Shown: positions 35,530 to 45,077, numbered from the stretch's first letter. The stretch is DNA of 64,000 bases from Halorubrum sp. CBA1229 (GCF_003721435.2 NZ_CP054585.1:248001-312000), one strand, 5' to 3'. The notes: generated by a model not told the origin, from the letters alone. A program made the numbers and translations.

Positions 35530-36828
35530 GTGAGGCGAACCAACACGTTCGCAGTACGCCCGCTGTCAGATGATGATAAGCAGCTTCTGTTGGACCTGTT
35601 GGACGCCTCTGCGAGTCTGTGGAACGAGTTGAACTACGAGCGCCGCCAGCAATTTTTTGACGGCGAATCAGTGTGGGATACCGACGACTACCGGAAACAG
35701 TACGTCGATGTTCTCGGCTCTGCCACCGCACAGCAAATCATTCGGAAGAACAAGTCAGCGTGGCAGTCGTTTTTCGCCGTCCACCAGAACGGCGAGGATA
35801 CTGCCCCGCCGGGCTACTGGGGCAACGAGGATGATGGCCGCGAGCTACGCACGTACATCCGTAACGACCAATACACGCTGGAAACTGGCGAACGGTCACG
35901 AGTTGAGATACCAGTCGGCCACGCCCTGAAAGACGAGTATGGTTTGGGCTATCACGACCGCCTGCGCCTCGAAGTGTGTGGCGCTCCCAAATGGGACGGC
36001 GAACAGGGCCGCTTGGAGATACAGTACGATGAGACAGACGACACGTTCAGGGCTTTCCAGCCTGTCACTATACCCAATTCTCGACAGGATTCACTATTGG
36101 CTTCGGAAGAAGCCGCGCTGGACGTAGGCGCGAACAATCTCGTCGCCTGTACCACCACGACCGGCCAGCAGTACCTCTACGAAGGGCGCGACCTGTTCGA
36201 CCGCTTCCGCGAGACGACCGCGGAAATCGCCCGTCTCCAGTCCAAACTCCGCGAGGGGCGGAACAGCAGTCAGCGGATTCGGCGGCTGTATCGCACACGG
36301 ACGCGACGGCGCGACCATGCACAGGACGCGCTGGTTCGAGACCTGATGGAACGGCTCTACGCCGAAGGAGTCGCCACGGTGTATGTGGGCGACCTCACGG
36401 ACGTTCTTTCGACGCATTGGTGTGCCGATGTGAACGCAAAGACTCACCAATTCTGGGCGTTCCGGGCGTTCATCAAGCGGCTGTCGCACACCGCCGAGGA
36501 ATACGGTATCACCGTCGAGGTACGGTCAGAAGCCGACACAACCCGAACCTGCCCGGCGTGTGGCGAGCAGGACGATACCGACCGCGACGGCGACGTGTTC
36601 CGGTGTCCGTGCGGTCACGAAGGTCACGCCGATCTGTGCGCGTCTCGCACGTTCCTCGAACGACAGGCTGGCGAACCCGTTGGGTCGATGGCTCGGCCCG
36701 TGCGTCTCAAGTGGGACGACCACAACTGGTCGGAGATACCACACTCTCCCGAGAGGGCAAGTCCCAACGAGAAGCGCACAAACCAGAGTACCGGCGACGG
36801 GAAACTTGCCTCCGTGGGTGCGGAATAG
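35530..36828 (+). CDS. tnpB: TnpB (IS1341-type RNA-guided nuclease), RuvC-II Glu missing
   Basis: 432 residues from a GTG. RuvC-I is LDVGANN (Asp198). The zinc ribbon has C341, C344, C359 and C361. RuvC-III is [11 protein letters not shown] (Asp368), where the usual Asn two residues later is Cys. At the RuvC-II position, where the other two TnpBs in this window read AFEDLTDI and VLEDLTDI, this one reads YVGDLTDV: the catalytic Glu is Gly287. Either activity is lost or another acid (for example Asp288 or Glu334) substitutes. Family TnpBs cut DNA guided by an RNA from the element's right end. Confidence 0.88.
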   Translation: MRRTNTFAVRPLSDDDKQLLLDLLDASASLWNELNYERRQQFFDGESVWDTDDYRKQYVDVLGSATAQQIIRKNKSAWQSFFAVHQNGEDTAPPGYWGNEDDGRELRTYIRNDQYTLETGERSRVEIPVGHALKDEYGLGYHDRLRLEVCGAPKWDGEQGRLEIQYDETDDTFRAFQPVTIPNSRQDSLLASEEAALDVGANNLVACTTTTGQQYLYEGRDLFDRFRETTAEIARLQSKLREGRNSSQRIRRLYRTRTRRRDHAQDALVRDLMERLYAEGVATVYVGDLTDVLSTHWCADVNAKTHQFWAFRAFIKRLSHTAEEYGITVEVRSEADTTRTCPACGEQDDTDRDGDVFRCPCGHEGHADLCASRTFLERQAGEPVGSMARPVRLKWDDHNWSEIPHSPERASPNEKRTNQSTGDGKLASVGAE

Positions 36829-36880
36829 CCAACATCCCCACCGGAGGAATCCCACGGCTTCAGCCGTGGGAGGAAGTCAA
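36829..36880 (+). ncRNA. Putative omega/reRNA 3' part and right end of the TnpB element
   Basis: Directly after the tnpB stop comes the hairpin CCCACGGC-TTCA-GCCGTGGG and a short tail to GTCAA. In IS605-family elements the guide RNA covers the 3' end of tnpB and the right-end hairpin, with the guide taken from flanking DNA. Here the guide would begin near 36881. Confidence 0.5.
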
Positions 36881-37016
36881 ACCAGATCGGTGGCCTGCCG
36901 CCCAAGGCGCGCTCGATGGCATCCCACCAGCCGACGTCCGTCCGTGTGAGCCTCCGTGCGCTGCTGGCAGCGATACTTATTTGCGTGTGCTGTGTGATCA
37001 GGCCACACGATCAGCG

Positions 37017-38342
37017 ATGGGCGAGGTACCCACGGCTGACGCCCTCCCGGCGGCGCTCACCGACCGTGACCAGTGGGTGTGTTGGCGCACCCACGAACGG
37101 AACGGAACCCCCACCAAGGTCCCGATTGTCCCCGAGACAACCCAGTTTGCGTCGACGACCGACCCGGACACGTGGCGACGCTTTCAGACGGCGCGCGAGG
37201 CGGTGTCCGCAACAGGGATGGCTGGAGTCGGCTTTGTGTTCACCGCCGACGATCCGCTGATCGGGATCGATCTGGATGACTGTCGGGATCCCGAGACGGG
37301 CAAGCCCACCGACTGGGCCGAGACCATCATCGATCAGCTCGACTCGTATACGGAGGTGAGCCCCTCGGGGACGGGATATCATATTCTGATTGCCGGGACG
37401 CTTCCAGATGGCCGAAACCGGGCCGGCAACCTCGAGTTGTACGACCGCTCGCGCTTTTTTACGGTGACCGGCGACCACGTCGCTGACACGCCGCCTGACG
37501 TCCACGAGCGAACTGACGCTATTGAGACGGTCCACGACACCGAACTGCTGGACGCACATTCGGGGTCGAAACCAAACGCAGAGACGACACCGGCTGATTC
37601 AGAGGGCGCGACGAGCGACCAGCCCTCAGCACCCCCAGACGCCACCGCTCCCGATGCCGCGGCCGTGTCGGACGAGGAGCTTCTCGAGCGGGCCCAAACC
37701 GCCGCGAACGGCGAGAAGTTCACGCGGCTGTGGAACGGCACCACGAGCGGCTACGAGAGCCACTCAGAAGCGGATCTGGCGCTGTGTCGCCTGCTCGCCT
37801 TTTGGACGGATGGTGACCCCCAGCGTGTGGATCGGCTGTTTCGCCGCTCGGGACTCATGCGTGACAAGTGGGATGACGTCCACTACGCCGACGGAAGCAC
37901 CTACGGCGCAAAGACCGTCGAGCGCGCGATCGCCCACACCGACGAGGGGTACACCCCGCCCGAGGCGACCACGGCATCGACTGGGGATGGCTCCCCGGCG
38001 GAGTCGGCCCCCGCAGACACCAACGCCGCTGCTGGGGAGGCGACAGCCACAGCCGACGCCGCCACACACGACGCGATGTCAGCACCAGCCACCGCATCTC
38101 TCGATTCGGACGGTGACGGCACAGCGAGCACAGCCCTGGCTGGGGATCCCGATCTGCCAGCCGCCCACCCGCAGCGTGTCCAGGCACGGCGTGCTCGTAT
38201 TGAGGAGCTCACGGAGCAGGTGGAGTCACTGTTAGCAGAGAACGAACGCCTGCGAGAGGAACTGCATGACGAGCGTGAACGGCGACAAGCGCTCGAGGCG
38301 GCACGTGAGGAGTCAGCAGCGAGCTGGTGGCCACTGTGGTGA
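37017..38342 (+). CDS. Primase-polymerase-like replication protein (NrS-1 polymerase/AEP group)
   Basis: 441 residues from the ATG at 37017; the sequence before it is IS and spacer although the frame stays open. The N-terminus (LPAALTDRDQWVCWRTHERN, then TKVPIVPE) and the acidic pair IGIDLDDCRD with SPSGTGYHI are the archaeo-eukaryotic primase-polymerase core seen in NrS-1-like plasmid and phage proteins. A helical DUF-like domain follows (SEADLALCRLLAFWTDGDPQ), then a disordered linker and a C-terminal coiled coil (RARIEELTEQVESLLAENER). It would prime transferred or plasmid DNA. No helicase motif is present. Confidence 0.78.
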   Translation: MGEVPTADALPAALTDRDQWVCWRTHERNGTPTKVPIVPETTQFASTTDPDTWRRFQTAREAVSATGMAGVGFVFTADDPLIGIDLDDCRDPETGKPTDWAETIIDQLDSYTEVSPSGTGYHILIAGTLPDGRNRAGNLELYDRSRFFTVTGDHVADTPPDVHERTDAIETVHDTELLDAHSGSKPNAETTPADSEGATSDQPSAPPDATAPDAAAVSDEELLERAQTAANGEKFTRLWNGTTSGYESHSEADLALCRLLAFWTDGDPQRVDRLFRRSGLMRDKWDDVHYADGSTYGAKTVERAIAHTDEGYTPPEATTASTGDGSPAESAPADTNAAAGEATATADAATHDAMSAPATASLDSDGDGTASTALAGDPDLPAAHPQRVQARRARIEELTEQVESLLAENERLREELHDERERRQALEAAREESAASWWPLW

Positions 38343-38577
38343 CAGTCCGTCCGTAGCGCGGTTCCGGTCGGTTCCGTCCGAGTGGGCGGGTAAGAACTTC
38401 GACAACCCTGATCTTGTCTGTTTTTTCGACGTCACCGAACAGCGCGCGAGCCGCGTCTTCACTCGAAGAGTCGGTTAGCTGGCCGCGGACGAACCCCTCA
38501 CAATTCTGCTTCTATCACGACTGGCAGCGCCTCCCGTCTACACCCTTTTGAAGTCAAATGGGACTGATCCGAAGGAC

Positions 38578-38585
38578 TATATTAC
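38578..38585 (+). promoter_or_regulatory. TATA box of the DUF7342-like regulator
   Basis: TATATTAC lies about 25 bases before the ATG at 38606, a textbook distance for a leaderless haloarchaeal mRNA. The spacer 38343-38560 holds no supported gene. Confidence 0.5.
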
Positions 38586-38605
38586 TCTACATCGTGTGTT
38601 CGGAT

Positions 38606-39196
38606 ATGAGCGCTGACGACCCGCCCGAGACGTTTGCCGACGTTAATGAGGCCGTCGGCGAGGAGTGGGAAGCGGACACAACCCCCTACGAGCGCATTCG
38701 ACACGTGATTGCGCATACGTACACGCCCGTCTCAGTTGCTGCCGTCGCCGACGATGCACGCACGGCTCCGAAGACGGCTCGCAAACACTTGAACACACTC
38801 GCTGATGAGGGATTCGTCGAGACGACACCTGGCGAGCACGGAGCGACGCTGTATCAGCGGTCATCGAAATCGCTTGTTGTCGAGCAGGCCGCTGATATCC
38901 TCGCACAGGTCTCGACCGATGAACTGGTGACACGAATTGGGGAGTTACGCGAGCAACTGGCTGCGTATCAGTCCACGTACGGCGTTGACTCCCCCGAAGA
39001 ACTGACCGTCTCAGAGACGAATCAGACGCTCTCGGAGTCCAGGGCCCCACAACAGGAGATCGACCCAGAGACGCTCCGTGACTGGCAAACCCTCCGCCGG
39101 AACCTTGCGTTCGCCAACGCGGCCCTCGCAGTCGGTCACGCCGAGCAGTTCGTCGACGACGACCGTCGCACCACGGATGAGAGCCTTCCTGCGTGA
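38606..39196 (+). CDS. Winged-helix transcriptional regulator (DUF7342-like)
   Basis: 196 residues from the ATG just downstream of a TATA box; an earlier ATG at 38558 is inside the promoter. An N-terminal acidic segment precedes a winged helix (residues 25-85: TYTPVSVAAVADDARTAPKT, then ARKHLNTLADEGFVET). A helical, coiled-coil-prone region follows (VSTDELVTRIGELREQLAAY). I place it in the haloarchaeal DUF7342 group from memory. It is followed after three bases by a 160-residue conserved gene, suggesting a two-gene regulator-effector unit. Confidence 0.72.
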   Translation: MSADDPPETFADVNEAVGEEWEADTTPYERIRHVIAHTYTPVSVAAVADDARTAPKTARKHLNTLADEGFVETTPGEHGATLYQRSSKSLVVEQAADILAQVSTDELVTRIGELREQLAAYQSTYGVDSPEELTVSETNQTLSESRAPQQEIDPETLRDWQTLRRNLAFANAALAVGHAEQFVDDDRRTTDESLPA

Positions 39197-39199
39197 GCG

Positions 39200-39682
39200 A
39201 TGTCGGAGCCATCGACACACACAGAAGCACATCTCCTTCGTGGCGCGACAGATCGCCCTGCGCTGCTCACCATCCGAGATGTGATTGAGCGGATGGAGCC
39301 GCTTGCGACACCCAGTCTTGACGACTATCTCAACCCCTCAGTACTCGAGGTGACGCTCGCAGATGGCCTCTGTGAGGCCGACGAGGCCCGGATCGACGTT
39401 CAGTGGACGACACACAACGACTACAAATTCCACTATACGGATACCGCAGACGTAGATTTTCGCTGGGGGAACCATCCACATGACGGAGATTATATCCACG
39501 TTGCTGGCACAGCGCACTACCACCCGCCCCCTGATGCGAGTTCGGCGCCTGCCGATGTTGTAGAGTCGTGTATCGAGCAGTCTCCTGTCGCGTTGGTTAC
39601 GCGTGCCGTCCTCAAACTGTGGCGAGTCGCCTATCATACAAACTCATACGCACGACTAAACGCTGGCAGCAACCCACCCTAA
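39200..39682 (+). CDS. Conserved haloarchaeal protein paired with the winged-helix regulator
   Basis: 160 residues. The core is beta-rich: VIERMEPLATPSLDDYLNPS, then VDVQWTTHNDYKFHY-like strands and a His-rich patch WGNHPHDGDYIHVAGTAHYH. No catalytic signature is recognised. A start three bases after the regulator's stop implies a common transcript. The pair resembles a toxin-antitoxin or repressor-effector arrangement, but nothing in the sequence proves toxicity. Confidence 0.6.
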   Translation: MSEPSTHTEAHLLRGATDRPALLTIRDVIERMEPLATPSLDDYLNPSVLEVTLADGLCEADEARIDVQWTTHNDYKFHYTDTADVDFRWGNHPHDGDYIHVAGTAHYHPPPDASSAPADVVESCIEQSPVALVTRAVLKLWRVAYHTNSYARLNAGSNPP

Positions 39683-39745
39683 GGGAGCGTCCATCTCGAG
39701 AGGGACGGCGATACCCACAACGACCTGAATCCAGATGGACAACCG

Positions 39746-42700
39746 TCAGGCATCGTCCAGATACGTATCCCGCACAGACTGGAACGTGTGGACATCGGTG
39801 AGGCCGGGTTGGTTGATGGTGAACGCGGCGGGGCGCGTCTGTTCGCCGTAGGATTTCTGCACGCGTGGCTCGCCGTCTGGGGGTGTGTTAAGCGCCTCAA
39901 CAACCTCGTGGGCGGCGGCCCGATTTTTGACGATCCAGATGGCTGCTGCTGGCGCTTGGGCGGCCAGCTTGTCGTAATCCTCGGGGACGGCCCGGGTGAC
40001 GTCGTGGTTGATGCGTTCGGCCTCAAGCGCGGCCACAACGTCGCCCGTCTCGTCGACGGCCGCCGCATCGAGCCGGCCCTCGGCCACCGCATAGTACTGT
40101 TCGACCCGAACCGCCGCGGAGTCCGGATCGGCGACGTACTCAGCCTCGAGCAGCGCTGTGCCCACCTCCACCATCGCCACGTGTAGACTCGACTCGCTCA
40201 GATCGCCTTTTCCAGCGCCGTGGGCAACCCCCTCCCGGTGGCGCACGCCGATCGCATCCCGGCCGTCTGGGGTGACCGTGTACAGCGTGTGTGGGTAGCG
40301 ACAATCACGGGTGAGGAGGCCCGCCTCCCGCAGTTCCTCGATTTCGTCGACGTCGATCCCCACGTACTCGGCGAGCCGACGCATGCTGTCGCGGGTGATG
40401 TCGTACTCAAGGTCCGGGTCGTACTGGCCTTGGTGGGCGGAGTAGACGGCCTGCAGAAAGCGGAGGCCAGCGTCGCTCACGGGGCTTTCCTGGCGTTCGG
40501 CGTATGACAGCTTCAGCGGCAACGCACAGATCGGACAGTCGTCGCGGTCAACCGCATCGGCATCGTGACAACAGGTGATGGCCGCCCGCAATCCGTCTGG
40601 CGTGGGATCATACCACGTCTCACACCCCGTACAGCCGAGTGCGTGGCGCTGGTCGTCGTACACCACGGGGTCGGGGAGCCGCTGGGTGTACGGCAGCGCC
40701 GAATCGATGCGTGCCGGGGCGGCCGTGTCGGCGTCGGATGAGTCGCCGTCCGACTCAGCGTCGCTCGGGCCGGTCGTCGCTTGGGTGGAGCGGACATCAA
40801 GCCCGTACTGCTCCCGGGTGCGGTCGCGACACGCATCGATCCGAGCGGCAGCCGCGGTCTCGCGGGCCGGCCGGAACCCCTCGCTGTCTGGATGCCCCCG
40901 TGGGAGCGGCGCGCTCGCGAGCAGAAACGGGGCCGGTGGCGTCTCACTGAACGGCGCCGGGAGCCGCACCAGCCACTCGCCGCGGCCGAGCGCGCGCAGC
41001 CGATTCCCGATCGCCGCGGGATCCTGATCGGCGGTTGCGAGCCGTTTGGTCAGCGGCGCATCCACCGGGACGCTCCCGGTGACGACGGTGGCGACGTTGT
41101 TGAGGAGCTCCACGTACGCCGCCTCATCCCGCACCCGCAGCTGGCCGGGGAACTGCGTGGCCAGGGTGACACTACAGCCAAATGAGCGGCCCTGCGCGAG
41201 CAGCTCGTCGATGACCCCCGAGGTGACAAGCTGGGCCGCCTCCTCGAGATACAGATTGACGAGGCGGCGGTCGTCCGACCCGGTGGTCTGGGCGCGCCGC
41301 TGGAGGGCGGTCCACAGCTTCGAGAGCATCGTCCGGGTGAGCGCCTGCTGGCTCGCCGTGCGTAGCGCCCCCGTATCGATGATGACGACCGCATCCTCGT
41401 CGATCACCGCGCGCAGATCGAAGTGGGGATCGCCCGCCTGGGGGACGTGATCAAAGAGCTGGCCGACGCGTTCGTCGAGTGGGATCTTCTCGATGCGGTT
41501 GTGGACGCCCTGCAGGAGCTCGTCAAACGACTGTTGGCTGTTGGCGGCGACGTTGTACAGCATCGATTGGAGCTCATCATCCACGACAGCTGGGGGTTCA
41601 CCCGTTTCATGAAAGCGGGCGGCCGCCTGTTGGAGCTCGCGATGCGCGAACGCGTCGCTGCCGTGGACGGGATCGAACAGCGCTTTCACCAGCTGGCGGA
41701 TGATGTCGGGCGAGCGCACGGCTTGGTAGAACCGCTCGTCGCCCATGATCCCGGCCAGAATCTCGATATAATGGTCGGTGATATCTTCGACGGCGGTTGC
41801 CCGGTCAATCCCGGCCGCGAGCTGCGGGCGAATATCAAAGAAAGAGAGCGCTGGGAGTGTCTCGGCACAGTCGAAGTAGTAGACGTCGTCGAGCGAGCCG
41901 TACTCGGCATAATGGGCCCGCACGTAGGCCTCGGCCATCGCGTCGCCTTTCGGCGTGATAAGAATCTCGGCGCCGTCCGTGGCCGCGTGATTCGCGAGCA
42001 GCCCCGTGATCAGACTCGTTGATTTGCCCGAGCCCGTTTTGCCGAACCACGCCACGTGCAGCGACTGGAGGTCCGGAGGGACCGCAATCGGGTCGGCGAC
42101 GGGCTCACCATCCTGATCGAGCGGCTGTCCGAGTGTGAGCCCGGGCGTCTGATACCGGGCGAGCTGGTCATCGGGTGGTGGTGGAAGGGCAGTCCGGTCG
42201 GCTGTGGGCGGCGCCACAGCACGACTCCCGCTTGCGGTGAGCGCCGTCCCATCAACGAGGCCAAATGCGGGCGCACTCGCCGCATCAGCGATAATCCCGC
42301 GGCTGCGATTCTGTGTCCACGGGAGTTTGGTGGTGAGCGTGTCATAGGCGGGCTCGTGGACCGTTCGCTCGCGGATCGCCGTTGCTACCGGCTCCGGATC
42401 CTCTGTCTCAACGTGGGCCGCAATTGTGTAGTAGCGGCCAGAGAGGTCGGTAAGCGTGCCGGCAAGCCGCTCGGCGATCGCGGGCGCGTCGTCACCCCAC
42501 AGGAGACACCGGGCGTTCACAACGAAGGCGTGTTGCGGGTCGGTGTCGGCCAGCGCGTCGATGCGCCCAGCGGCCGGATCGGCGGTCGCGCTCGTGGTCG
42601 TCGTCTCCCCTTCGATGTCGCCAACAACATCATCGAGCACGCGGCTCGCTGGCGTATCCCGGCCGTCCTCCAGCTGTTGGCGGCGGTGGCGAACATCCCC

Positions 42701-43267
42701 TCGGTAGTCGCGAAACGGCCGACACACTGCTTGATAGGTGGCTGCCGTAGGGGTCTCGGCGAGCGTTTCTGCGATCGCGGCCAGCGGGAGGCGGGCGTCA
42801 TCGCTGTCCGTAAACGCGTCGAGCGGCGTCAGGCGGGTCTGCCAGTCGTCGCGACGCTCCGCGTCACCCACCCACTCGACGGCGGCGACGGCCGCATCCG
42901 TGGGCTCACCCTCGCCATCGAGTTCGGGGACTGCAGGCGGTGTCGCTGGCGTGAGTTCGTACTCGTTCGGACAGGCCGTCCGCACTGCCTCACGAAGCGT
43001 CTCAGTCGGCGCCTGCGTGACGTCGACGTACAGCTCGAGCGTCCCAGTGGTCTCGCTCGGACTGTGGAGTCGCCACTCGATCGTTGGCTGTGTCGCGGAT
43101 CCAAGGAGGCGATCCCGCCAGTTGGCTGTGGTGTGAGTGGTGAGCCCGTGGAGGCGTCGAAACCCCTGCTCGACGGTCGCGGCTGTCAGGGGGGTGTCTG
43201 TCGGCCGAATCCGAAGGTGGGTGTGATCTGTGGACTCAGCAGGTGGGGATTCAGCAGTGCGCCCCAT
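39746..43267 (-). CDS. Very large coupling-type ATPase (VirD4/TraG-HerA-like)
   Basis: 1173 residues from the ATG at 43267. Walker A is WFGKTGSGKSTSLITG (about residue 415) and Walker B RRLVNLYLEEAAQLV (about residue 650); IIDTGALRTASQQALTRTML is typical of TraG/TraM-recognition ATPases. The N-terminal 380 residues contain no clear membrane helix, unusual for a coupling protein. After the ATPase come a Cys-rich zinc site (LGCTGCETWYDPTPDG with DDCPICALPLK) and a winged-helix domain, then an RE-like acidic region. It probably carries DNA to the T4SS encoded at 26.7-33.8 kb. Confidence 0.85.
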   Translation of the reverse strand: MGRTAESPPAESTDHTHLRIRPTDTPLTAATVEQGFRRLHGLTTHTTANWRDRLLGSATQPTIEWRLHSPSETTGTLELYVDVTQAPTETLREAVRTACPNEYELTPATPPAVPELDGEGEPTDAAVAAVEWVGDAERRDDWQTRLTPLDAFTDSDDARLPLAAIAETLAETPTAATYQAVCRPFRDYRGDVRHRRQQLEDGRDTPASRVLDDVVGDIEGETTTTSATADPAAGRIDALADTDPQHAFVVNARCLLWGDDAPAIAERLAGTLTDLSGRYYTIAAHVETEDPEPVATAIRERTVHEPAYDTLTTKLPWTQNRSRGIIADAASAPAFGLVDGTALTASGSRAVAPPTADRTALPPPPDDQLARYQTPGLTLGQPLDQDGEPVADPIAVPPDLQSLHVAWFGKTGSGKSTSLITGLLANHAATDGAEILITPKGDAMAEAYVRAHYAEYGSLDDVYYFDCAETLPALSFFDIRPQLAAGIDRATAVEDITDHYIEILAGIMGDERFYQAVRSPDIIRQLVKALFDPVHGSDAFAHRELQQAAARFHETGEPPAVVDDELQSMLYNVAANSQQSFDELLQGVHNRIEKIPLDERVGQLFDHVPQAGDPHFDLRAVIDEDAVVIIDTGALRTASQQALTRTMLSKLWTALQRRAQTTGSDDRRLVNLYLEEAAQLVTSGVIDELLAQGRSFGCSVTLATQFPGQLRVRDEAAYVELLNNVATVVTGSVPVDAPLTKRLATADQDPAAIGNRLRALGRGEWLVRLPAPFSETPPAPFLLASAPLPRGHPDSEGFRPARETAAAARIDACRDRTREQYGLDVRSTQATTGPSDAESDGDSSDADTAAPARIDSALPYTQRLPDPVVYDDQRHALGCTGCETWYDPTPDGLRAAITCCHDADAVDRDDCPICALPLKLSYAERQESPVSDAGLRFLQAVYSAHQGQYDPDLEYDITRDSMRRLAEYVGIDVDEIEELREAGLLTRDCRYPHTLYTVTPDGRDAIGVRHREGVAHGAGKGDLSESSLHVAMVEVGTALLEAEYVADPDSAAVRVEQYYAVAEGRLDAAAVDETGDVVAALEAERINHDVTRAVPEDYDKLAAQAPAAAIWIVKNRAAAHEVVEALNTPPDGEPRVQKSYGEQTRPAAFTINQPGLTDVHTFQSVRDTYLDDA

Positions 43268-43420
43268 AGTGTGTTTTGTGTTCACATGTGTCAGTAAGAA
43301 AGTTACGGCGCACACAACCTGAATCAAAGCTGTGTGGTGGCCAGTGTGCGGGGTGATGGCGGTTCCAGGCTGGCTTCCACAAGTCTGTGCGGACGGGGGT
43401 CCGGGTGTGTGCGTCTGCCA

Positions 43421-43452
43421 GTTTGTGGCGCTCCCGAGGGGTGGGAGCGCAC
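43421..43452 (+). promoter_or_regulatory. Structured 5' leader before the ArdC-like gene
   Basis: GTTTGTGGCGCTCCC-GAGGGGT-GGGAGCGCAC directly precedes the ATG. The arms GTGGCGCTCCC and GGGAGCGCAC pair almost perfectly, and the loop carries GGGGTGG, a possible Shine-Dalgarno-like run. Related leaders precede the genes at 50354 and 52059, and a longer variant precedes those at 54518 and 55577. Confidence 0.65.
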
Positions 43453-44394
43453 ATGGCCGAATCCCACTCTCCGAGCGGGCGCGTCACGTTTGGTGACGCT
43501 GACGCCCGCGCCGACCAGATGGATCAGGCGATTGATCAGTGGCTCAGCGAGCTCGTCGACGCCGTCGACGAGGCGCGTGCCAGCGAGCAGTTCCAGCGGT
43601 GGCTCGACGTCCAGAGCCGATTCCATGACTACTCGCACCGAAACACGCTGCTCATCACCTTGCAGTGCCCTGAGGCGACGAAGGTAGCGGGGTACCGGAC
43701 GTGGCAAGACGAGTTCGATCGGCAGGTGCAGGACGGCGAATCGGCGATCTGGATCTGGGCACCGCTCATCTCACCGCAGTGTCCCGACTGTGGAAACAGT
43801 CCCTCGTACCACGACGACAGCGACTGCGCGTACGATGAGACGCCACCCGACGAGTGGCGTGAGGGCGTGGTCGGGTTCAAACCGGTTCCCGTCTTCGACA
43901 TCTCGCAAACGGAGGGCGAGCCGCTGCCCGAACTGGAGACGGACGCGACGGGTGAGGCTGATGAGCTGTTAGCTGGACTGCTCGCGGCGGCCGACGAGCT
44001 CGGTGTGACCGTCGACGTGGTGCGTACTAATGCGTGGTCGCACGGCGACGCCGACGGCGTCTGTCGCCACGTCGACGACACGCCCCACATTCAGGTGCAG
44101 GAGGCAGATCCTGCAGCCGTCGCGGGCACACTCCTCCATGAGTACGCCCACGCGCTGTTGCATGACCCAGCGGATACCGCCGATCGCGAGGCGCGCGAAC
44201 TGGAAGCGGAAGCAGTCGCGTACGTCGTCGGCCACCATTTCGGGGTGGAGATGGATGGATCGGCGCTGTATCTTGCCGCGTGGAGCGAAGACGACGCAGA
44301 TCGGCTTCTCAGGCGGTGTGAGCGGATTCGAACGACAAGTACGACATTGATCGACGGGATCGCTGCACAGCGCGACCCGATTGATCATGAGTAG
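43453..44394 (+). CDS. ArdC-like antirestriction protein with metallopeptidase domain
   Basis: 313 residues from the ATG after the leader hairpin. The N-terminal domain (residues 25-100: FQRWLDVQSRFHDYSHRNTL, then GYRTWQDEF) matches the ssDNA-binding ArdC-N domain. A zinc-ribbon insertion follows (CPDCGNSPSYHDDSDC). The C-terminal domain has the HExxH site HEYAH (229-233) with a downstream EAEAVAYVVGHHFG helix. ArdC proteins of conjugative plasmids protect incoming single strands from restriction. It is divergent from the coupling ATPase, in keeping with a role on entry. Confidence 0.85.
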   Translation: MAESHSPSGRVTFGDADARADQMDQAIDQWLSELVDAVDEARASEQFQRWLDVQSRFHDYSHRNTLLITLQCPEATKVAGYRTWQDEFDRQVQDGESAIWIWAPLISPQCPDCGNSPSYHDDSDCAYDETPPDEWREGVVGFKPVPVFDISQTEGEPLPELETDATGEADELLAGLLAAADELGVTVDVVRTNAWSHGDADGVCRHVDDTPHIQVQEADPAAVAGTLLHEYAHALLHDPADTADREARELEAEAVAYVVGHHFGVEMDGSALYLAAWSEDDADRLLRRCERIRTTSTTLIDGIAAQRDPIDHE

Positions 44395-44451
44395 ACGGTG
44401 TTTGGGGAGTTCAGGCCCGCCTTTTTATTGTCGGCACACCTACGATCTCGC

Positions 44452-44739
44452 ATGGCAGTGACGACGTACCGGATCGTCTCCGCAGACGAGTCGAGCATCC
44501 ACGACGAGCCCCATCTCGAAAGGAGTCGGGTGACGGTTCGACAGCTCCACGCTGTCGTTGAGAAGGCGGGTCAGCGTCCCGATCGGGTCGCAGATCGCCA
44601 TGGACTCGACGTTGGTGAGGTGTACGAAGCGCTTGCGTACTACCATCGGAACCCCGAAGAGATGCAGCGAGTTGAGGCCCGTCACACCCGCGCCGCTACA
44701 GAAGCAGCACGACAGTCTTCCGTGACGCCTGAGGAATGA
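44452..44739 (+). CDS. DUF433-family antitoxin
   Basis: 95 residues from the ATG at 44452. The C-terminal half has the DUF433 pattern RPDRVADRHGLDVGEVYEAL followed by AYYHRNPEEM, a small HTH. The last four bases overlap the next start (ATGA). DUF433 proteins are the antitoxins of DUF5615 nuclease-like toxins in many archaea and cyanobacteria. The preceding gene is ArdC, 57 bases away. Confidence 0.85.
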   Translation: MAVTTYRIVSADESSIHDEPHLERSRVTVRQLHAVVEKAGQRPDRVADRHGLDVGEVYEALAYYHRNPEEMQRVEARHTRAATEAARQSSVTPEE

Positions 44740-45077
44740 GCTATCGACTCCTTCTCGATGAGAACATTGAATATCGGATTGTCCACAAACTTCGAAATTA
44801 TGGACATGATGCCGAACATGTTTCTGATCTGAGCACCTTTGGAAAAGGTTCAACCGACAAAGAACTCGGCCAGTATTCGAACTCAGACGACCGGCTGATC
44901 CTCACTTACGACGACGATTTTGTTCTGGAATTAGATAGCTCAGCATATCGAGCAGTGCTGTACGTAAACGACGTGACGATACCATCCAGAAAGATTGCTG
45001 ATGCGGTTCATCGGATGTCGAAACAGTATCCTCACGATGAAGTCACTGGTGTAGTCTATGTTGATGAGTGGATCTGA
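44736..45077 (+). CDS. DUF5615-family PIN-like toxin
   Basis: 113 residues. The PIN-like core is clear: YRLLLDENIEYRIVHKLRNY with Asp7 and Glu8, then GHDAEHVSDL and DRLILTYDDDFVLEL (acidic trio). These proteins are predicted RNases neutralised by their DUF433 partner encoded just upstream with a 4-base overlap. It is intact and of normal length, so the pair is probably active. Confidence 0.85.
   Translation: MSYRLLLDENIEYRIVHKLRNYGHDAEHVSDLSTFGKGSTDKELGQYSNSDDRLILTYDDDFVLELDSSAYRAVLYVNDVTIPSRKIADAVHRMSKQYPHDEVTGVVYVDEWI

Larger units (their letters stand above)
35286..36880 (+). mobile_element. IS1341-type element with TnpB and a divergent RHH gene
   Basis: The left end shows a hairpin CCCACCCC-TTCA-GGGGTGGG (35286-35305). 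The right end shows CCCACGGCTTCAGCCGTGGG (36851-36870) followed by AGGAAGTCAA. Subterminal hairpins of this kind are the recognition structures of IS200/IS605 elements. There is no TnpA (Y1) transposase, so mobilisation would depend on one elsewhere. Exact ends are approximate. Confidence 0.7.

Noticed and set aside
36417-37016. Upstream extension of the primase-like gene to 641 residues
   Set aside because: The frame is open but overlaps tnpB and the IS right end in another frame; the family N-terminus begins at the ATG at 37017.
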